Shown one piece after another: positions 10,238-21,792 of a stretch of DNA of 64,000 nt. Position numbers and translations under genes: made by a program. The stretch is taken from positions 92,908,984 to 92,972,983 of the forward strand of contig OX235265.1 in assembly GCA_944472135.2 (NCBI GenBank), read 5' to 3'. A model generated the notes under the pieces. That model searched no databases, was not told the origin of the DNA, and saw only the letters and a list, made by a program, of their open reading frames with translations. Source of the stretch: Trichobilharzia regenti. Taxonomy: Eukaryota > Platyhelminthes > Trematoda > Strigeidida > Schistosomatidae. How positions within the stretch are numbered: the stretch's first letter is position 1; each line of letters starts with the position of its first letter.

Positions 10238-12161
10238 TTGCTGAGAATTGTTGTAAACTTGGTCTTTTACGCGTCCCGAGCTTATAATAATACTGAAATA
10301 AATCTCACTAATTCTGAGATAGCCCCGCCTAGGTTACTAGCTCGAAAGATTTCTGGCCGGTCCCAAGCCCGGATAAAGAGGGAGGGTTGGGGCGTGGTGC
10401 TAGCAACTTCACCCCCAAAACTTAACCAAATCGCTACAGAAACTCCAACGAATAAATATATTAAAAATACAAAAAATATAAACAATAACCTTATTGTTCG
10501 CTGGAATTGGGGAAGTGAAATGACACAGGCTGGTGAAAGCCTTCAGGAAGCCAGTCAGCCGATGTGCCTTCTTTCAATGGAGGCAAAAATAAGGATGGGT
10601 ACCTGGAATGTTCGCACAATGTATGAAACTGGAAGGGCTGCCCTGGTAGCCGCAGAAATGAGAAGGTTTAGAATAGAAGTGCCGGGAATCTGCGAGAGCA
10701 GATGGAACGAATGTGGAAGGTGCCAACTGCCAACTGGAGAGACAATAATCTATTCCAGTCACCCAGAGGACAATCACGAGCACACCGAAGGAGTGGCCAT
10801 CATGATGTCACCAACAGCAGCCAAAGTTCTCTTGCGGTGGGAACCAATCTCCTCTTGCAGGATAGTGACAACTAGGTTCGACTCAAAAGGAAGGAGGGTT
10901 ACAGTCATCCAATGCTATGCGCCTAAAAGCGTCTCAGAACAAGAGACGGAGAAATTCTGCAGACAACTACAAACAGTAATGGACAACGTCCCAAATGGCG
11001 ATATCAAAATCCTGATGGGCGACATGAATGCGAAGCTGGGAGGAGACAATACAGGAAGAGAACTCACCATGGGTCGTGAGGCCCTCGGCGAAATGAACGA
11101 CAATGGTGAACTCTTCTCAGAATTCTGCGCCTTCAATGATTTGGTGATTGGCGGCAGCGTGTTCAAACACAAGGATATACACAAGACGACATGGAATTCA
11201 CCAGATAGGCATACCAGAAACCAGATGGACTTCATTTCAATCTCAAGAAAGTGGAGACGGAGCCTACTGGACAAAAGGTTGAGGAGAGGAGCAGATGTGG
11301 GTTCAGACCACTATCTAGTAGAAGGGACTTTCAAGGTGAAACTAAAAGCATCGAGGATAGCTGGGGATAGGCCACAATGCAAGTTCAACACTCAACTACT
11401 GAAGGACACAACCACAAAAGACACCTTCACTGCAACTGTCAGAGCAAAGCAGGAAACACTACGTGACAGCACTGAAGAATCATGCGTGGAAGAACATTGG
11501 AACTCTCTGAAGGCGATTCTCAACGAAACGTGTTCAACGGTTCTAGGAAGAAAGAAGAGACAAGACAAGGAATGGCTCTCAACGGACACTTGCAAATTAA
11601 TAGAAGAGAGGAGAATGGTGAAAGAGAAAATGATTCAATGCAAGGACGGACAGGAGAAGGAGACGCTGAGCTCAACTTACACAGCACTGGACAAAGAAGT
11701 GAAGAAGAGTGCTAGGAAGGACAAAAGACGATTCCACGACAACCTCGCCACTGAAGCTGAGACGGCGGCAGGCAAAAAGGACCCGAGGACACTGTATCAG
11801 ATAACCAAGTCTCTATCCAGGAAGAGATCAACACAAGCGAAACCTATAAAAGACAGCCAAGGGAACTCAATCACCAAGGAAGAAAGACAGATTAAACAAT
11901 GGGCAGATCACTTCAAAGGACTCTTGAACCGACCATCACCTGCGACCCATCCAGAAATGCCAACAATAGCGCTCACACAACTGCAAGTTGACACCAATCC
12001 TCCAACGAGAGCAGAAGTCTTGAATGCAATCAAGCTTCTGAGAGCTGGAAAAGCAGCCGGAACAGATGGAATAAACCCTAGGGAACTGAAAGCGGACCCA
12101 GAGACAACAGCAGACATGCAGACTCCATTATTGTAAAAGGTCTGGAAGGAGGGAAAGGTGC
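10238..12161 (+). pseudogene. RTE-like (SR2-type) LINE, 5' half: AP-like endonuclease, linker and start of RT (left-arm copy)
   Basis: Open for 632 codons; the real start is uncertain because the first ~110 codons are not domain-like. From about residue 114 it encodes an exonuclease-endonuclease-phosphatase domain: GTWNVRTMYETG, VIQCYAPKS, GDMNAKLG, TWNSPD, QMDFISIS and SDHYLVEG cover the expected catalytic Asn, Glu, Asp and His regions. A basic linker (KKRQDKEW...) follows, then the RT N-terminus (LLRAGKAAGTDGINPRELK). An in-frame TAA occurs at about 12134, just before KVWKEGKV, and the element is then cut off at BEL sequence. It would nick DNA and reverse-transcribe its own RNA if complete; here it is a broken copy duplicated with the arm. 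Confidence 0.85.
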
Positions 12162-13219
12162 TTTCAGCCACGTCTCGTAAACCGTTAATGCCCAGCTCTT
12201 GCTACGTTCGGGCTCACAGCTCACAGCTCACGTTCAAGTTGTACAGAACTTTTGTTCAACTCAGCAGTAGTAGGCATATCCCTCATCTCATCATGATCAA
12301 CCAAAGACAAATGTGAAGTATCATGATCATTATCACGAATATTCACTTTACCGTCAATTCCCTCATTTTCAAACTCTTTAATAACAGCAGTAGACAATTT
12401 TGATTCCTCCTCGCAAATCCTAAAAGGTTTTATAACTTCACTCTGACTAGTAATACCTTGTAAACTTGTGGAGTCAGAACTGCACTCTGAAGCAGCAACT
12501 CTATTCTGTGACACCTTATTCAACAATGGCTTACCAGTTGCAACTACAGACTTCTTGACCGCACCGTTATCGTCACACGATTCGGAGTCAGGCCTGGAGT
12601 TTACATTTAGCTTATCACTGAACTTGCTCACTGGTTCACAGTTCACCTTTGTATGCACCTCTTGCAAACGTGTAAAACACAACCGTGTTTGTCTTGCATC
12701 TTGTAACTTATCTGTTGATGAGGTACTACGAAACCTGTTACACTCACTAGGTCTATATGCATTACTAGACATCATGGAGCCTTCTCGATATCTACCTCTC
12801 TGAGGCCTATTCGTCATCAATGATTGCGTTTTACCCTCAGACTGCTGTATTCTAGGGGTGAGATGCAATATACTGGCAAACTTGCTCATCGATTGATTGA
12901 CACTATCTTTTACTAGTTTCAGGATATCATCAAACTTTGTCTCGATAACCTCATCCTCCATACGGGAGCTTATCTTCACCCACTTCCTTTGCAGTCGAGT
13001 AGGTAGGCGTCTTGCTGTTACTCCTAGTTCAAAACTCGAGTTGAAGTCACTCATGCAATTCATAGAAATCAAGGTATTCTTATAAGTCATAAGATTATCT
13101 AAAAACTCAGTAAGTGCCTTGGAGTCATCTTGAAGCTGACTGCCGTTACCTCTGACAGCTTCGTATACGTTCCTTACAATCACTGAAGGTCTTCCAAACC
13201 TTTGACGTAATATGCTCAT
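12162..13219 (-). pseudogene. inverted partial copy of the BEL/Pao gag (left arm)
   Basis: Exact reverse complement of about 15054-16111, encoding the gag C-terminal two thirds (from SILRQRFGRPSV to VQLEREL). At 13219 it abuts RTE sequence read in a foreign frame, creating an artificial 456-codon open frame (12221-13591) whose N-terminus is out-of-frame RTE. This is a breakpoint product, not a designed fusion. Confidence 0.85.
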
Positions 13220-14189
13220 GTTTCTATTGAAAATCCCACCGAATTTTCTTGTTGATCCTGTCTCAGTGACGAAGATTTCGAGATTGATTTCAGGTTGATG
13301 AATGTGTTTCTCGATGGCTTCTCGATTGTCGATTTGACATCTTCGTCCGCTCCTCCTGTAGTTGAGACAATGCTCCCTAGATAAGTGAATGAAGTAACCT
13401 CTTTCAAATCCCTCCCGTTGATGGTGATTGGCGTTGGATGTTGTTGCTGTTGTTGGTTGGTTATTTTCATAACCTCCATCTTGTCTATGTTCACCCGGAT
13501 TCCTGTCTTCGCCAGCTGCTTCTTTGACCAGTTTGTCGGTTTTCGCTTGTAAGTCTTCGATTTTGTGTGACATCAAACATAAATCATCCACGCGCGAAGT
13601 CCAGGTCTTCTGGGTTCTTCACGTCGGTCGGTCCAGGATATCTCTGTCTTCTCGTTTCCCATTTTCTGATACATAATCCAGTCAGTCCACCACAATTAGG
13701 AATATCATTCATTGGTGATAATAAGCACCCTTGTCTCATTTCTGTGTTTACTCCAAACGCCTCGCTGAGTTTTCCGTTGTGGATCACTTGACATGTGTCG
13801 TTGTCGTACAGTTGTTGAATGAGGTTGATGAATATTTGGGGCACTGTACGCCGTAGTACTCGAGTAGTTTCCAAAATACTTCGCGGTCAACGCTGTCGAA
13901 GGCCTTCTCAAAGCCTATAAGGTTGAGGTAGAGGTTTGATATCCATTCCATGCTTTGTTCTGTGATGATGCGTAGAGTTGCACTTTGGTCAGAACATGAT
14001 TTGCCTTTCTTGAATCCAGCTTGTTCTGGTCGGAGTTCTGTATCCAGTGCGCCCTTTAATCTCTCCAGGATGATGCGACTAAGGATTTTACTTGGCGTCG
14101 ACAGGAGCATGATTCCTCGCCAGATCTTGCAGAGTCCTAAGTCTCCCTCTTTGGTAGTTTCATGGGGTAACCATTCCTCCAGTCAGTAG
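13220..14189 (-). pseudogene. RTE-like LINE, RT domain continuation (spacer of the inverted repeat)
   Basis: Minus-strand continuation of the right-arm RTE. After the BEL insertion it resumes PTDWRNGYPMKLPK, MLLSTPSKILSRIILERL, QAGFKKGKSCSDQ, FEKAFDSVDREVFWKLL and MRQGCLLSP, then [19 protein letters not shown]. Several frameshifts. The FADD catalytic box region around 13580 is degenerate (DDLCLMSHK remains). It ends abruptly near IFNRN at 13220, where the inverted duplication begins; the remaining C-terminal third is missing. Confidence 0.85.
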
Positions 14190-14194
14190 GCACC

Positions 14195-14553
14195 TGTCAA
14201 TGTAGTTGAATATTGAACGATCAATTCATGGTTGTTTGCTCAAAATCAACTTCCCCAATTTTCGCGGAGGCATCAATACGACAGTCATCGTCTCATCGGT
14301 CGCTGTTCAGAAAGAAGAATAAAACACCGTCAGAAGTAATATTGTGATTTATTACTGTAATATTTGTTCACAGACCTTAGTCATACTTGATTTATATGTT
14401 GGTGTAACAATAAAGAATCCTCGAGTCAACAACTGGTGTTTTGGTTTTTGCGTCCGTTATTACTAAGCGTTTCTGAGAAACTTCACGGGACAGCGTGAGC
14501 CCGAGCGTAGCAAGAGCTGGGCATTAACGGTTTACGAGACGTGACTGAGAGTT
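14195..14553 (+). repeat. 5' LTR of the BEL/Pao element (3' limit approximate)
   Basis: Starts with TG directly after the target duplication and contains AATAAAG near 14410. Its last ~60 bp recur at the element's right end. I cannot place the exact LTR/primer-binding-site border. Confidence 0.55.
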
Positions 14554-14726
14554 TCTGACAGTTAGAAAGAGATTCTGGCGGATTCAGACAGTTGGTGAAA
14601 GTTTGGATAGTCACCGTTCATCTCTCCTGGTGCCGGTCAAGTCCTCTTTGAACAAGCAATATCTGGAACTTTTTTGGAATTGAGTCAAATTTAACCATAC
14701 CTGGGTCAAAGAAGGGACAGAGCGTC

Positions 14727-16052
14727 TTGGATGCAAACAGGAAAGTAAGTTATGGTGACTTGTCTGTTACTTGTGATGATGTGTCTGATGTTAAGCATGA
14801 CATGGTTGATGTTACTGTTTCGCCGTCCAGGGATAATAGGAACATCAAACTCCCTAAATTTGAACCACGATGTTTCGACGGAAACCCGGCTGATTATTTA
14901 CAATTTGTAAAGGAGTTTGAGATCATGCTGAGTAGTATTTTATTAAGTGATGAATTGAAATTGATGTATTTGGTGAGGTATTGCACTGGAGAGGCTGCAA
15001 GAGCTATACAGTGCTGTGAGCTCATGCCCTTTAATGAGGGATACGCTGAGGCTATGAGCATATCACGTCAAAGGTTTGGAAGACCTTCAGTGATTGTAAG
15101 GAACGTATACGAAGCTGTCAGAGGTAACGGCAGTCAGCTTCAAGATGACTCCAAGGCACTTACTGAGTTTTTAGATAATCTTATGACTTATAAGAATACC
15201 TTGATTTCTATGAATTGCATGAGTGACTTCAACTCGAGTTTTGAACTAGGAGTAACAGCAAGACGCCTACCTACTCGACTGCAAAGGAAGTGGGTGAAGA
15301 TAAGCTCCCGTATGGAGGATGAGGTTATCGAGACAAAGTTTGATGATATCCTGAAACTAGTAAAAGATAGTGTCAATCAATCGATGAGCAAGTTTGCCAG
15401 TATATTGCATCTCACCCCTAGAATACAGCAGTCTGAGGGTAAAACGCAATCATTGATGACGAATAGGCCTCAGAGAGGTAGATATCGAGAAGGCTCCATG
15501 ATGTCTAGTAATGCATATAGACCTAGTGAGTGTAACAGGTTTCGTAGTACCTCATCAACAGATAAGTTACAAGATGCAAGACAAACACGGTTGTGTTTTA
15601 CACGTTTGCAAGAGGTGCATACAAAGGTGAACTGTGAACCAGTGAGCAAGTTCAGTGATAAGCTAAATGTAAACTCCAGGCCTGACTCCGAATCGTGTGA
15701 CGATAACGGTGCGGTCAAGAAGTCTGTAGTTGCAACTGGTAAGCCATTGTTGAATAAGGTGTCACAGAATAGAGTTGCTGCTTCAGAGTGCAGTTCTGAC
15801 TCCACAAGTTTACAAGGTATTACTAGTCAGAGTGAAGTTATAAAACCTTTTAGGATTTGCGAGGAGGAATCAAAATTGTCTACTGCTGTTATTAAAGAGT
15901 TTGAAAATGAGGGAATTGACGGTAAAGTGAATATTCGTGATAATGATCATGATACTTCACATTTGTCTTTGGTTGATCATGATGAGATGAGGGATATGCC
16001 TACTACTGCTGAGTTGAACAAAAGTTCTGTACAACTTGAACGTGAGCTGTGA
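14727..16052 (+). CDS. BEL/Pao gag-like protein (DUF1759-type)
   Basis: 441 codons from ATG 14727. Residues about 38-95 (IKLPKFEPRCFDGNPADYL, FVKEFEIMLSS, KLMYLVRYCTGEAARAI) are the characteristic gag/DUF1759 segment of BEL/Pao elements, in which a 'L-P-x-F-x-G-x-x-x-x-Y/W' run starts a helical capsid-like domain. The C-terminal half is Ser/Arg-rich without a recognisable zinc knuckle. The last residues (VQLEREL) and the stop come from the join to LTR remnant sequence, so the natural C-terminus and all pol domains have been deleted. Codons from about 15054 on are duplicated in the left arm. Confidence 0.75.
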   Translation: MDANRKVSYGDLSVTCDDVSDVKHDMVDVTVSPSRDNRNIKLPKFEPRCFDGNPADYLQFVKEFEIMLSSILLSDELKLMYLVRYCTGEAARAIQCCELMPFNEGYAEAMSISRQRFGRPSVIVRNVYEAVRGNGSQLQDDSKALTEFLDNLMTYKNTLISMNCMSDFNSSFELGVTARRLPTRLQRKWVKISSRMEDEVIETKFDDILKLVKDSVNQSMSKFASILHLTPRIQQSEGKTQSLMTNRPQRGRYREGSMMSSNAYRPSECNRFRSTSSTDKLQDARQTRLCFTRLQEVHTKVNCEPVSKFSDKLNVNSRPDSESCDDNGAVKKSVVATGKPLLNKVSQNRVAASECSSDSTSLQGITSQSEVIKPFRICEEESKLSTAVIKEFENEGIDGKVNIRDNDHDTSHLSLVDHDEMRDMPTTAELNKSSVQLEREL

Positions 16053-16111
16053 GCTGTGAGCCCGAACGTAGCAAGAGCTGGGCATTAACGGTTTACGAGA
16101 CGTGGCTGAAA

Positions 16112-18035
16112 GCACCTTTCCCTCCTTCCAGACCTTTTACAATAATGGAGTCTGCATGTCTGCTGTTGTCTCTGGGTCCGCTTTCAGTTCCCTAGGGTTT
16201 ATTCCATCTGTTCCGGCTGCTTTTCCAGCTCTCAGAAGCTTGATTGCATTCAAGACTTCTGCTCTCGTTGGAGGATTGGTGTCAACTTGCAGTTGTGTGA
16301 GCGCTATTGTTGGCATTTCTGGATGGGTCGCAGGTGATGGTCGGTTCAAGAGTCCTTTGAAGTGATCTGCCCATTGTTTAATCTGTCTTTCTTCCTTGGT
16401 GATTGAGTTCCCTTGGCTGTCTTTTATAGGTTTCGCTTGTGTTGATCTCTTCCTGGATAGAGACTTGGTTATCTGATACAGTGTCCTCGGGTCCTTTTTG
16501 CCTGCCGCCGTCTCAGCTTCAGTGGCGAGGTTGTCGTGGAATCGTCTTTTGTCCTTCCTAGCACTCTTCTTCACTTCTTTGTCCAGTGCTGTGTAAGTTG
16601 AGCTCAGCGTCTCCTTCTCCTGTCCGTCCTTGCATTGAATCATTTTCTCTTTCACCATTCTCCTCTCTTCTATTAATTTGCAAGTGTCCGTTGAGAGCCA
16701 TTCCTTGTCTTGTCTCTTCTTTCTTCCTAGAACCGTTGAACACGTTTCGTTGAGAATCGCCTTCAGAGAGTTCCAATGTTCTTCCACGCATGATTCTTCA
16801 GTGCTGTCACGTAGTGTTTCCTGCTTTGCTCTGACAGTTGCAGTGAAGGTGTCTTTTGTGGTTGTGTCCTTCAGTAGTTGAGTGTTGAACTTGCATTGTG
16901 GCCTATCCCCAGCTATCCTCGATGCTTTTAGTTTCACCTTGAAAGTCCCTTCTACTAGATAGTGGTCTGAACCCACATCTGCTCCTCTCCTCAACCTTTT
17001 GTCCAGTAGGCTCCGTCTCCACTTTCTTGAGATTGAAATGAAGTCCATCTGGTTTCTGGTATGCCTATCTGGTGAATTCCATGTCGTCTTGTGTATATCC
17101 TTGTGTTTGAACACGCTGCCGCCAATCACCAAATCATTGAAGGCGCAGAATTCTGAGAAGAGTTCACCATTGTCGTTCATTTCGCCGAGGGCCTCACGAC
17201 CCATGGTGAGTTCTCTTCCTGTATTGTCTCCTCCCAGCTTCGCATTCATGTCGCCCATCAGGATTTTGATATCGCCATTTGGGACGTTGTCCATTACTGT
17301 TTGTAGTTGTCTGCAGAATTTCTCCGTCTCTTGTTCTGAGACGCTTTTAGGCGCATAGCATTGGATGACTGTAACCCTCCTTCCTTTTGAGTCGAACCTA
17401 GTTGTCACTATCCTGCAAGAGGAGATTGGTTCCCACCGCAAGAGAACTTTGGCTGCTGTTGGTGACATCATGATGGCCACTCCTTCGGTGTGCTCGTGAT
17501 TGTCCTCTGGGTGACTGGAATAGATTATTGTCTCTCCAGTTGGCAGTTGGCACCTTCCACATTCGTTCCATCTGCTCTCGCAGATTCCCGGCACTTCTAT
17601 TCTAAACCTTCTCATTTCTGCGGCTACCAGGGCAGCCCTTCCAGTTTCATACATTGTGCGAACATTCCAGGTACCCATCCTTATTTTTGCCTCCATTGAA
17701 AGAAGGCACATCGGCTGACTGGCTTCCTGAAGGCTTTCACCAGCCTGTGTCATTTCACTTCCCCAATTCCAGCGAACAATAAGGTTATTGTTTATATTTT
17801 TTGTATTTTTAATATATTTATTCGTTGGAGTTTCTGTAGCGATTTGGTTAAGTTTTGGGGGTGAAGTTGCTAGCACCACGCCCCAACCCTCCCTCTTTAT
17901 CCGGGCTTGGGACCGGCCAGAAATCTTTCGAGCTAGTAACCTAGGCGGGGCTATCTCAGAATTAGTGAGATTTATTTCAGTATTATTATAAGCTCGGGAC
18001 GCGTAAAAGACCAAGTTTACAACAATTCTCAGCAA
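16112..18035 (-). pseudogene. RTE-like LINE, 5' half (right-arm copy, contiguous with the spacer RT part)
   Basis: The encoded 632 residues are identical to those at 10238-12136, including the same premature TAA before KVWKEGKV, so the stop predates the duplication. Together with 13220-14189 it is one RTE copy interrupted by the BEL element. The 5' flank 18036-19180 holds nothing I recognise. Confidence 0.88.
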
Positions 18036-19509
18036 AATCTAACCAATGCGTCAATAATGCCTTTTACGCTAAATGAATATTTTATCTACTTGAAGTGAAC
18101 CCAGTAGTACTGAAATAACCCTGGTCCTTCTTAAAAAGGAGCGCTGGATGCTGAACCTGGGCTAGTGGTGCTGCAATAAGGATGATAATCTACTTCTGGA
18201 AATGTTCAGAAGAAGAGCAAGATGGTGAATTACAGCCAGTCGCGTTGATAAACCAGAGCAAAGTTTCAGTTTAAGCAAATAATCAAGCAATGGCAGAACA
18301 GTTATGGAGTTTACTTACTAGAGAATGTTACTATATTTGCATAGGGTACGTGAATAAGCTCAATGATTGCAGGTTTGCCATAATCCTTAATTACCAACAT
18401 AATAACCGGGAACTTCAGGCTAAAAATAAGCTTAATAGCAGCATCCAGTGACATAAACTGGCCTACACAAATTAACGAAACATCCAGCAGAAACCTTTAA
18501 AATTCAATGGAAAACAAATTCACGAAAACATATATGCAATGGAGGCACGGACCCATCATAAACTTGAAACTGGCTATAGCGTTTCTCATGGAATTCAGGT
18601 GTAGATGATAAGAGTTGCAAATTTAGCCAAAAATTTCATTAAAATATTTTGTGAATATTCACGCCGCTGCAGGTTGTGAGCAGTGTATTTAGTCCCTAAG
18701 CACTCCAGACAAATTTTAGAAAGCATCCTATCCATCATATCAACGGCTCACAAATCTAAAAGCGTTATCAGACAGACAAATATAACTGGTCGTTTCAGGT
18801 ATATAAATCAGGCTAGACCAATCTTAAACTATGCAGATATTTTCAAGTAGCCTTTCATGAATAAGGATTATCACCCACCTCAACGTTTCAACATCACTAA
18901 AGCCAAGTTTAAAACTGTGTTAAGTGAGGGAATGTATATAACAAAACCAAATTAAATCAGAGGACGATATTCATGCATTCAAATCATTTTCCTTATCACA
19001 CTCGTAGGATTTAGAGCAGTCAGGGGAGTGCCTCTGTGTTAGTGAGGTTAATTAAAGGTTCAGAAGAGTCTCAAAATCCAAAATGGCTGTCCGAAGTAAA
19101 AAGAACATCCAACCGAAAATATTGGATGTAAGTAATTCAAGGTTGCCGCGTATTATGAATATCTCTCACGTGGGCGGGGAGTTTGTTTTGTAAACATCAT
19201 TTGAGTTGCCTGCACATTATTTCGAATCAGTCCGGTAAGATGAATGCAATAACCTGCGGTTTCATCATGATAACGCCAGAATATGTGTGGATGAAATTAG
19301 ATTGCATGCATACCGAGAAGTGCCGCACAGTTGTCGTTTATTATCAAAGACATCAACCTTCCTCTCCTACCCAAAAATATCACATTACTAATCGCTACCC
19401 ATAGCATGGGTGCATGCTCCATTTCTGATTCTTCTCGAGAAATTTCCCGAATTAGGATGATACTTCAGTGTTTGCCACAGTTATCTTGAGTTCTGGTGGT
19501 GATTATAAA

Positions 19510-19672
19510 TGCCGTACTGAACATATTAATATATGTGTAAAACATGGGGATTGTGGCGGTAAGCAATTCCATATTGGTTTGTTTATTAGATGTATCACAC
19601 AGTGAAACATCCAGTAAATAATCCTGTTTGACTGTGTTAAACATCTAATAAACAAACAAACCAATATGGCAT
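19510..19672. mobile_element. hairpin insertion, right-arm copy
   Basis: Mirror copy of 8601-8763, including the AGTACGGCA target duplication, so the insertion happened before the arms were duplicated. Confidence 0.65.
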
Positions 19673-20281
19673 TGCCGTACTAAACAGCTTGCATTTGTCT
19701 ACAACACCCACATATCGAACCGGGCTAGACTCAAGGTTAGCTATCGACATTCTTGAGTCTCTTCGAATACTAGCTAGCTGCAATGACAAGAAGCCACAAT
19801 GACTGCAAGTAACGCCGCTCGTGACTAGAAAGAATGCACTACGAGACACCCGTTATGTTATTGACTTTAACATAGTGAGAACTTAATGACTTACAGGAGA
19901 TTTTGCATGCAACAAGCATTGAGCTACACCTACTGTATAAGGATTGGCGCGTACGCTTTCAATCAATCTGGACGAAACGAAGGTTTCGAACTCAACAGCT
20001 ACTGGTTAAAAATCATGCTCTACAATAAATGAGATAGTGGCTAGTCGTTCAAACCATTTCGTCATTCTCGTAGCTTATTCTAAGTACTCACATCAACTAT
20101 TGATAACAGACAAACGCTTCAGGAGTGGCATTTTTACATTATGAAGTAACTTCGGCCTTTGTGGTTTATATAGCATCAGAAGATTTCTAGTTCACTTTAA
20201 CTAACTTATTTACTTGAAGTGTTGTTCATTTCATTCACATCTTGTGTTTTTGTTTGGTTTTTACCTCACTGTTTTTACGTA

Positions 20282-20838
20282 CATGTATATATATATATAT
20301 TTCTGTAGCCTAAACAAATTACAGAGTTATGAGTCTGTGGCCGACCGAACTGCCACTTTCCATTGGATGATGGGATGCATGGTGATACCAGTTGGTGAAA
20401 TGGCCACGCCAAAGCGCATCGTGTCTGGTGTACGACTGGCTTCCGTCTGCGGTCAAAACAAAGTGGAAGAAACAGACTCCACTTGATTGGTCCCAACAAG
20501 TAGGAAGCTAAACTAACGTAGGACAGAAACAGTAACCGAGTGTACCATCAAGGTCTCGAAGACTGTTAATACCAGCCAAACTCCGAAACTCACGGACTCT
20601 AGTTACAATGTCATCGTCTGGAACTTGGAGGAATCTAAAAACGCATATCCGGCTGCCCGACATGCAGCACCAGTAAGGCCGCAAGTCGTGTCATTAACTT
20701 AGACAAGGGCACTTTAACGCACGGAGTTATTTACAGAAGTTCTGCTAGCCAAGCTGATGACTTCGTTGTAAATCACTTGAGGGCGTGGAGTAGTAGAAAT
20801 AGGTGTCTGGTAGTTGGCGACATTAACCTCCGCTAATA
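20282..20838 (+). mobile_element. CR1-like LINE fragment, left side of the second palindrome, with internal deletions
   Basis: Reverse-complement copy of parts of 20840-22340. It keeps the PHD-ORF start region (20330-20370), the end of that ORF (20380-20680) and the endonuclease core piece (20683-20833). About 340 bp and 650 bp are missing relative to the right side. Frames are broken. Confidence 0.75.
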
Positions 20839-20981
20839 AATATGTGGAGCATTAAAGTCGCCAACTATCAGACACCTATTATTACTGCTGCACGCCCTCA
20901 AGTGATTTACAACGAAGTCATCAGCTTGGCTAGCAGGACTTTTGTAAATAACTCCGTTCGTTAAAGTGCCCTTGTCTAAGT

Positions 20982-21263
20982 TTATGACACGACTTGCGGC
21001 TTCACTGTTGCGCTATCATGTGCTTCTGACAGCGTTGACCTAATCATTATGTCATCCCTGATGTCTAGGGTAACCCTGTCACCTTTCCGACTAATTACTC
21101 TGTCCGCTCTAATGCAGTTGTACCCAGGTATGAGTGTAGTTAAGTTTACTCCCACTAACAACCATGTCTCAGTGATAGCAATCACATCATGTTGTAGTCT
21201 TTCAGATAATCCCCTTAATTCGGCGAGCTTATTCCTAAGACTACACGCGTTCGTATAGCACAC
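20982..21263 (-). pseudogene. CR1-like endonuclease N-terminus
   Basis: Reads YTNACSLRNKLAELRGL, HDVIAITETWL and GYNCIRADR, the first two conserved blocks of a LINE AP-like endonuclease (N and E catalytic positions). The rest of the domain is only partly present, up to the fold-back point (VGDFN-like sequence near 20815 is mirrored), so the domain is incomplete. Confidence 0.75.
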
Positions 21264-21271
21264 TGAAACAC

Positions 21272-21697
21272 CTAGGTGTTCGTCTGGCTTATGGAGAGAG
21301 GTCTCGGCAACATCGGTTTCCGATACCTCACCACCCAGAAACCCAATAGCTTGAGGTCTTTTTCTCCTTTCTCTATCCTGGTCTCTAGTTCAGCTACAGC
21401 TTCTCTCCTCTTGTTTCGACTTCCTAACGGCCAATCAGGCCTTATTTTTAAACTTTTATCTTTGATTTTGAACGCGTTGTTGAGGACGGTGCTCCCCTCT
21501 GTCTCGTTCGCTAAAACTATCTTAAGTAGTCGTTGGGAAGTTTCTGTAGCATCAGGGTTTCGTTTTCCGGTCCTGATGGCCTTTCTTATATGGACTCCAC
21601 TTGTTCTCTCAGGAAATATTTCCCGAACAATGGAGCTAACCGCCTTCGGATCATCTGCATGTCGGACAGCCGGATATGCGTTTTTAGATTCCTCCAA
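21272..21697 (-). pseudogene. CR1-like ORF1, C-terminal part
   Basis: 141 codons with a basic, helical centre (AFKIKDKSLKIRPDWPLG, KRREAVAELETRIEKGEKDL). The pattern fits the nucleic-acid-binding second half of CR1 ORF1. Separated from the PHD part by a frame break near 21700-21790. Confidence 0.6.
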
Positions 21698-21792
21698 GTT
21701 CCAAATGATGACATTGTAACTAGAGTCCGTGGGTTTCGTAGTTTGGCTGGTAAAACTCGGTTGCTGTTTCTTTCCTACGTTTGTTTAGCTTC

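Larger units (their letters stand above)
7992..13219 (+). repeat. left arm of the 5.2-kb inverted repeat
   Basis: Position x pairs with position 28273 minus x across the whole arm, opposite 15054-20281. The long RTE frame and the gag tail are predicted identically in both arms. I noticed only a few substitutions (near 8270, 9579 and 13211), so identity is above 99.9% by eye. The outer end lies in an (AT)n tract; the inner end cuts the RTE sequence of the spacer. Contents: unassigned sequence with a hairpin insertion (8601-8763), RTE 5' half, BEL gag part. About 9100-10230 shows no gene or known element. Confidence 0.93.
14195..16111 (+). mobile_element. internally deleted BEL/Pao (Sinbad-like) element inserted in the RTE
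   Basis: The flanks GCACC (14190-14194) and GCACC (16112-16116) are a 5-bp target duplication. Removing the insert plus one copy restores an uninterrupted RTE frame (...KEGKV-PTDWRNG...). The element starts TGTCAATG. The segment with AGCAAGAGCTGGGCATTAAC at about 14512-14530 recurs at about 16070-16088, just before the right end, so a 5' LTR (about 14195-14553) and a short 3' LTR remnant (about 16048-16111) flank the gag. All of pol is missing, so it is non-autonomous. Confidence 0.8.
15054..20281 (-). repeat. right arm of the 5.2-kb inverted repeat
   Basis: Reverse complement of 7992-13219. This arm is probably the parental one: its RTE and BEL continue without a break into the spacer, whereas the left arm ends abruptly inside both. 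It extends through the unassigned flank to an (AT)n tract at about 20285. Confidence 0.93.
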
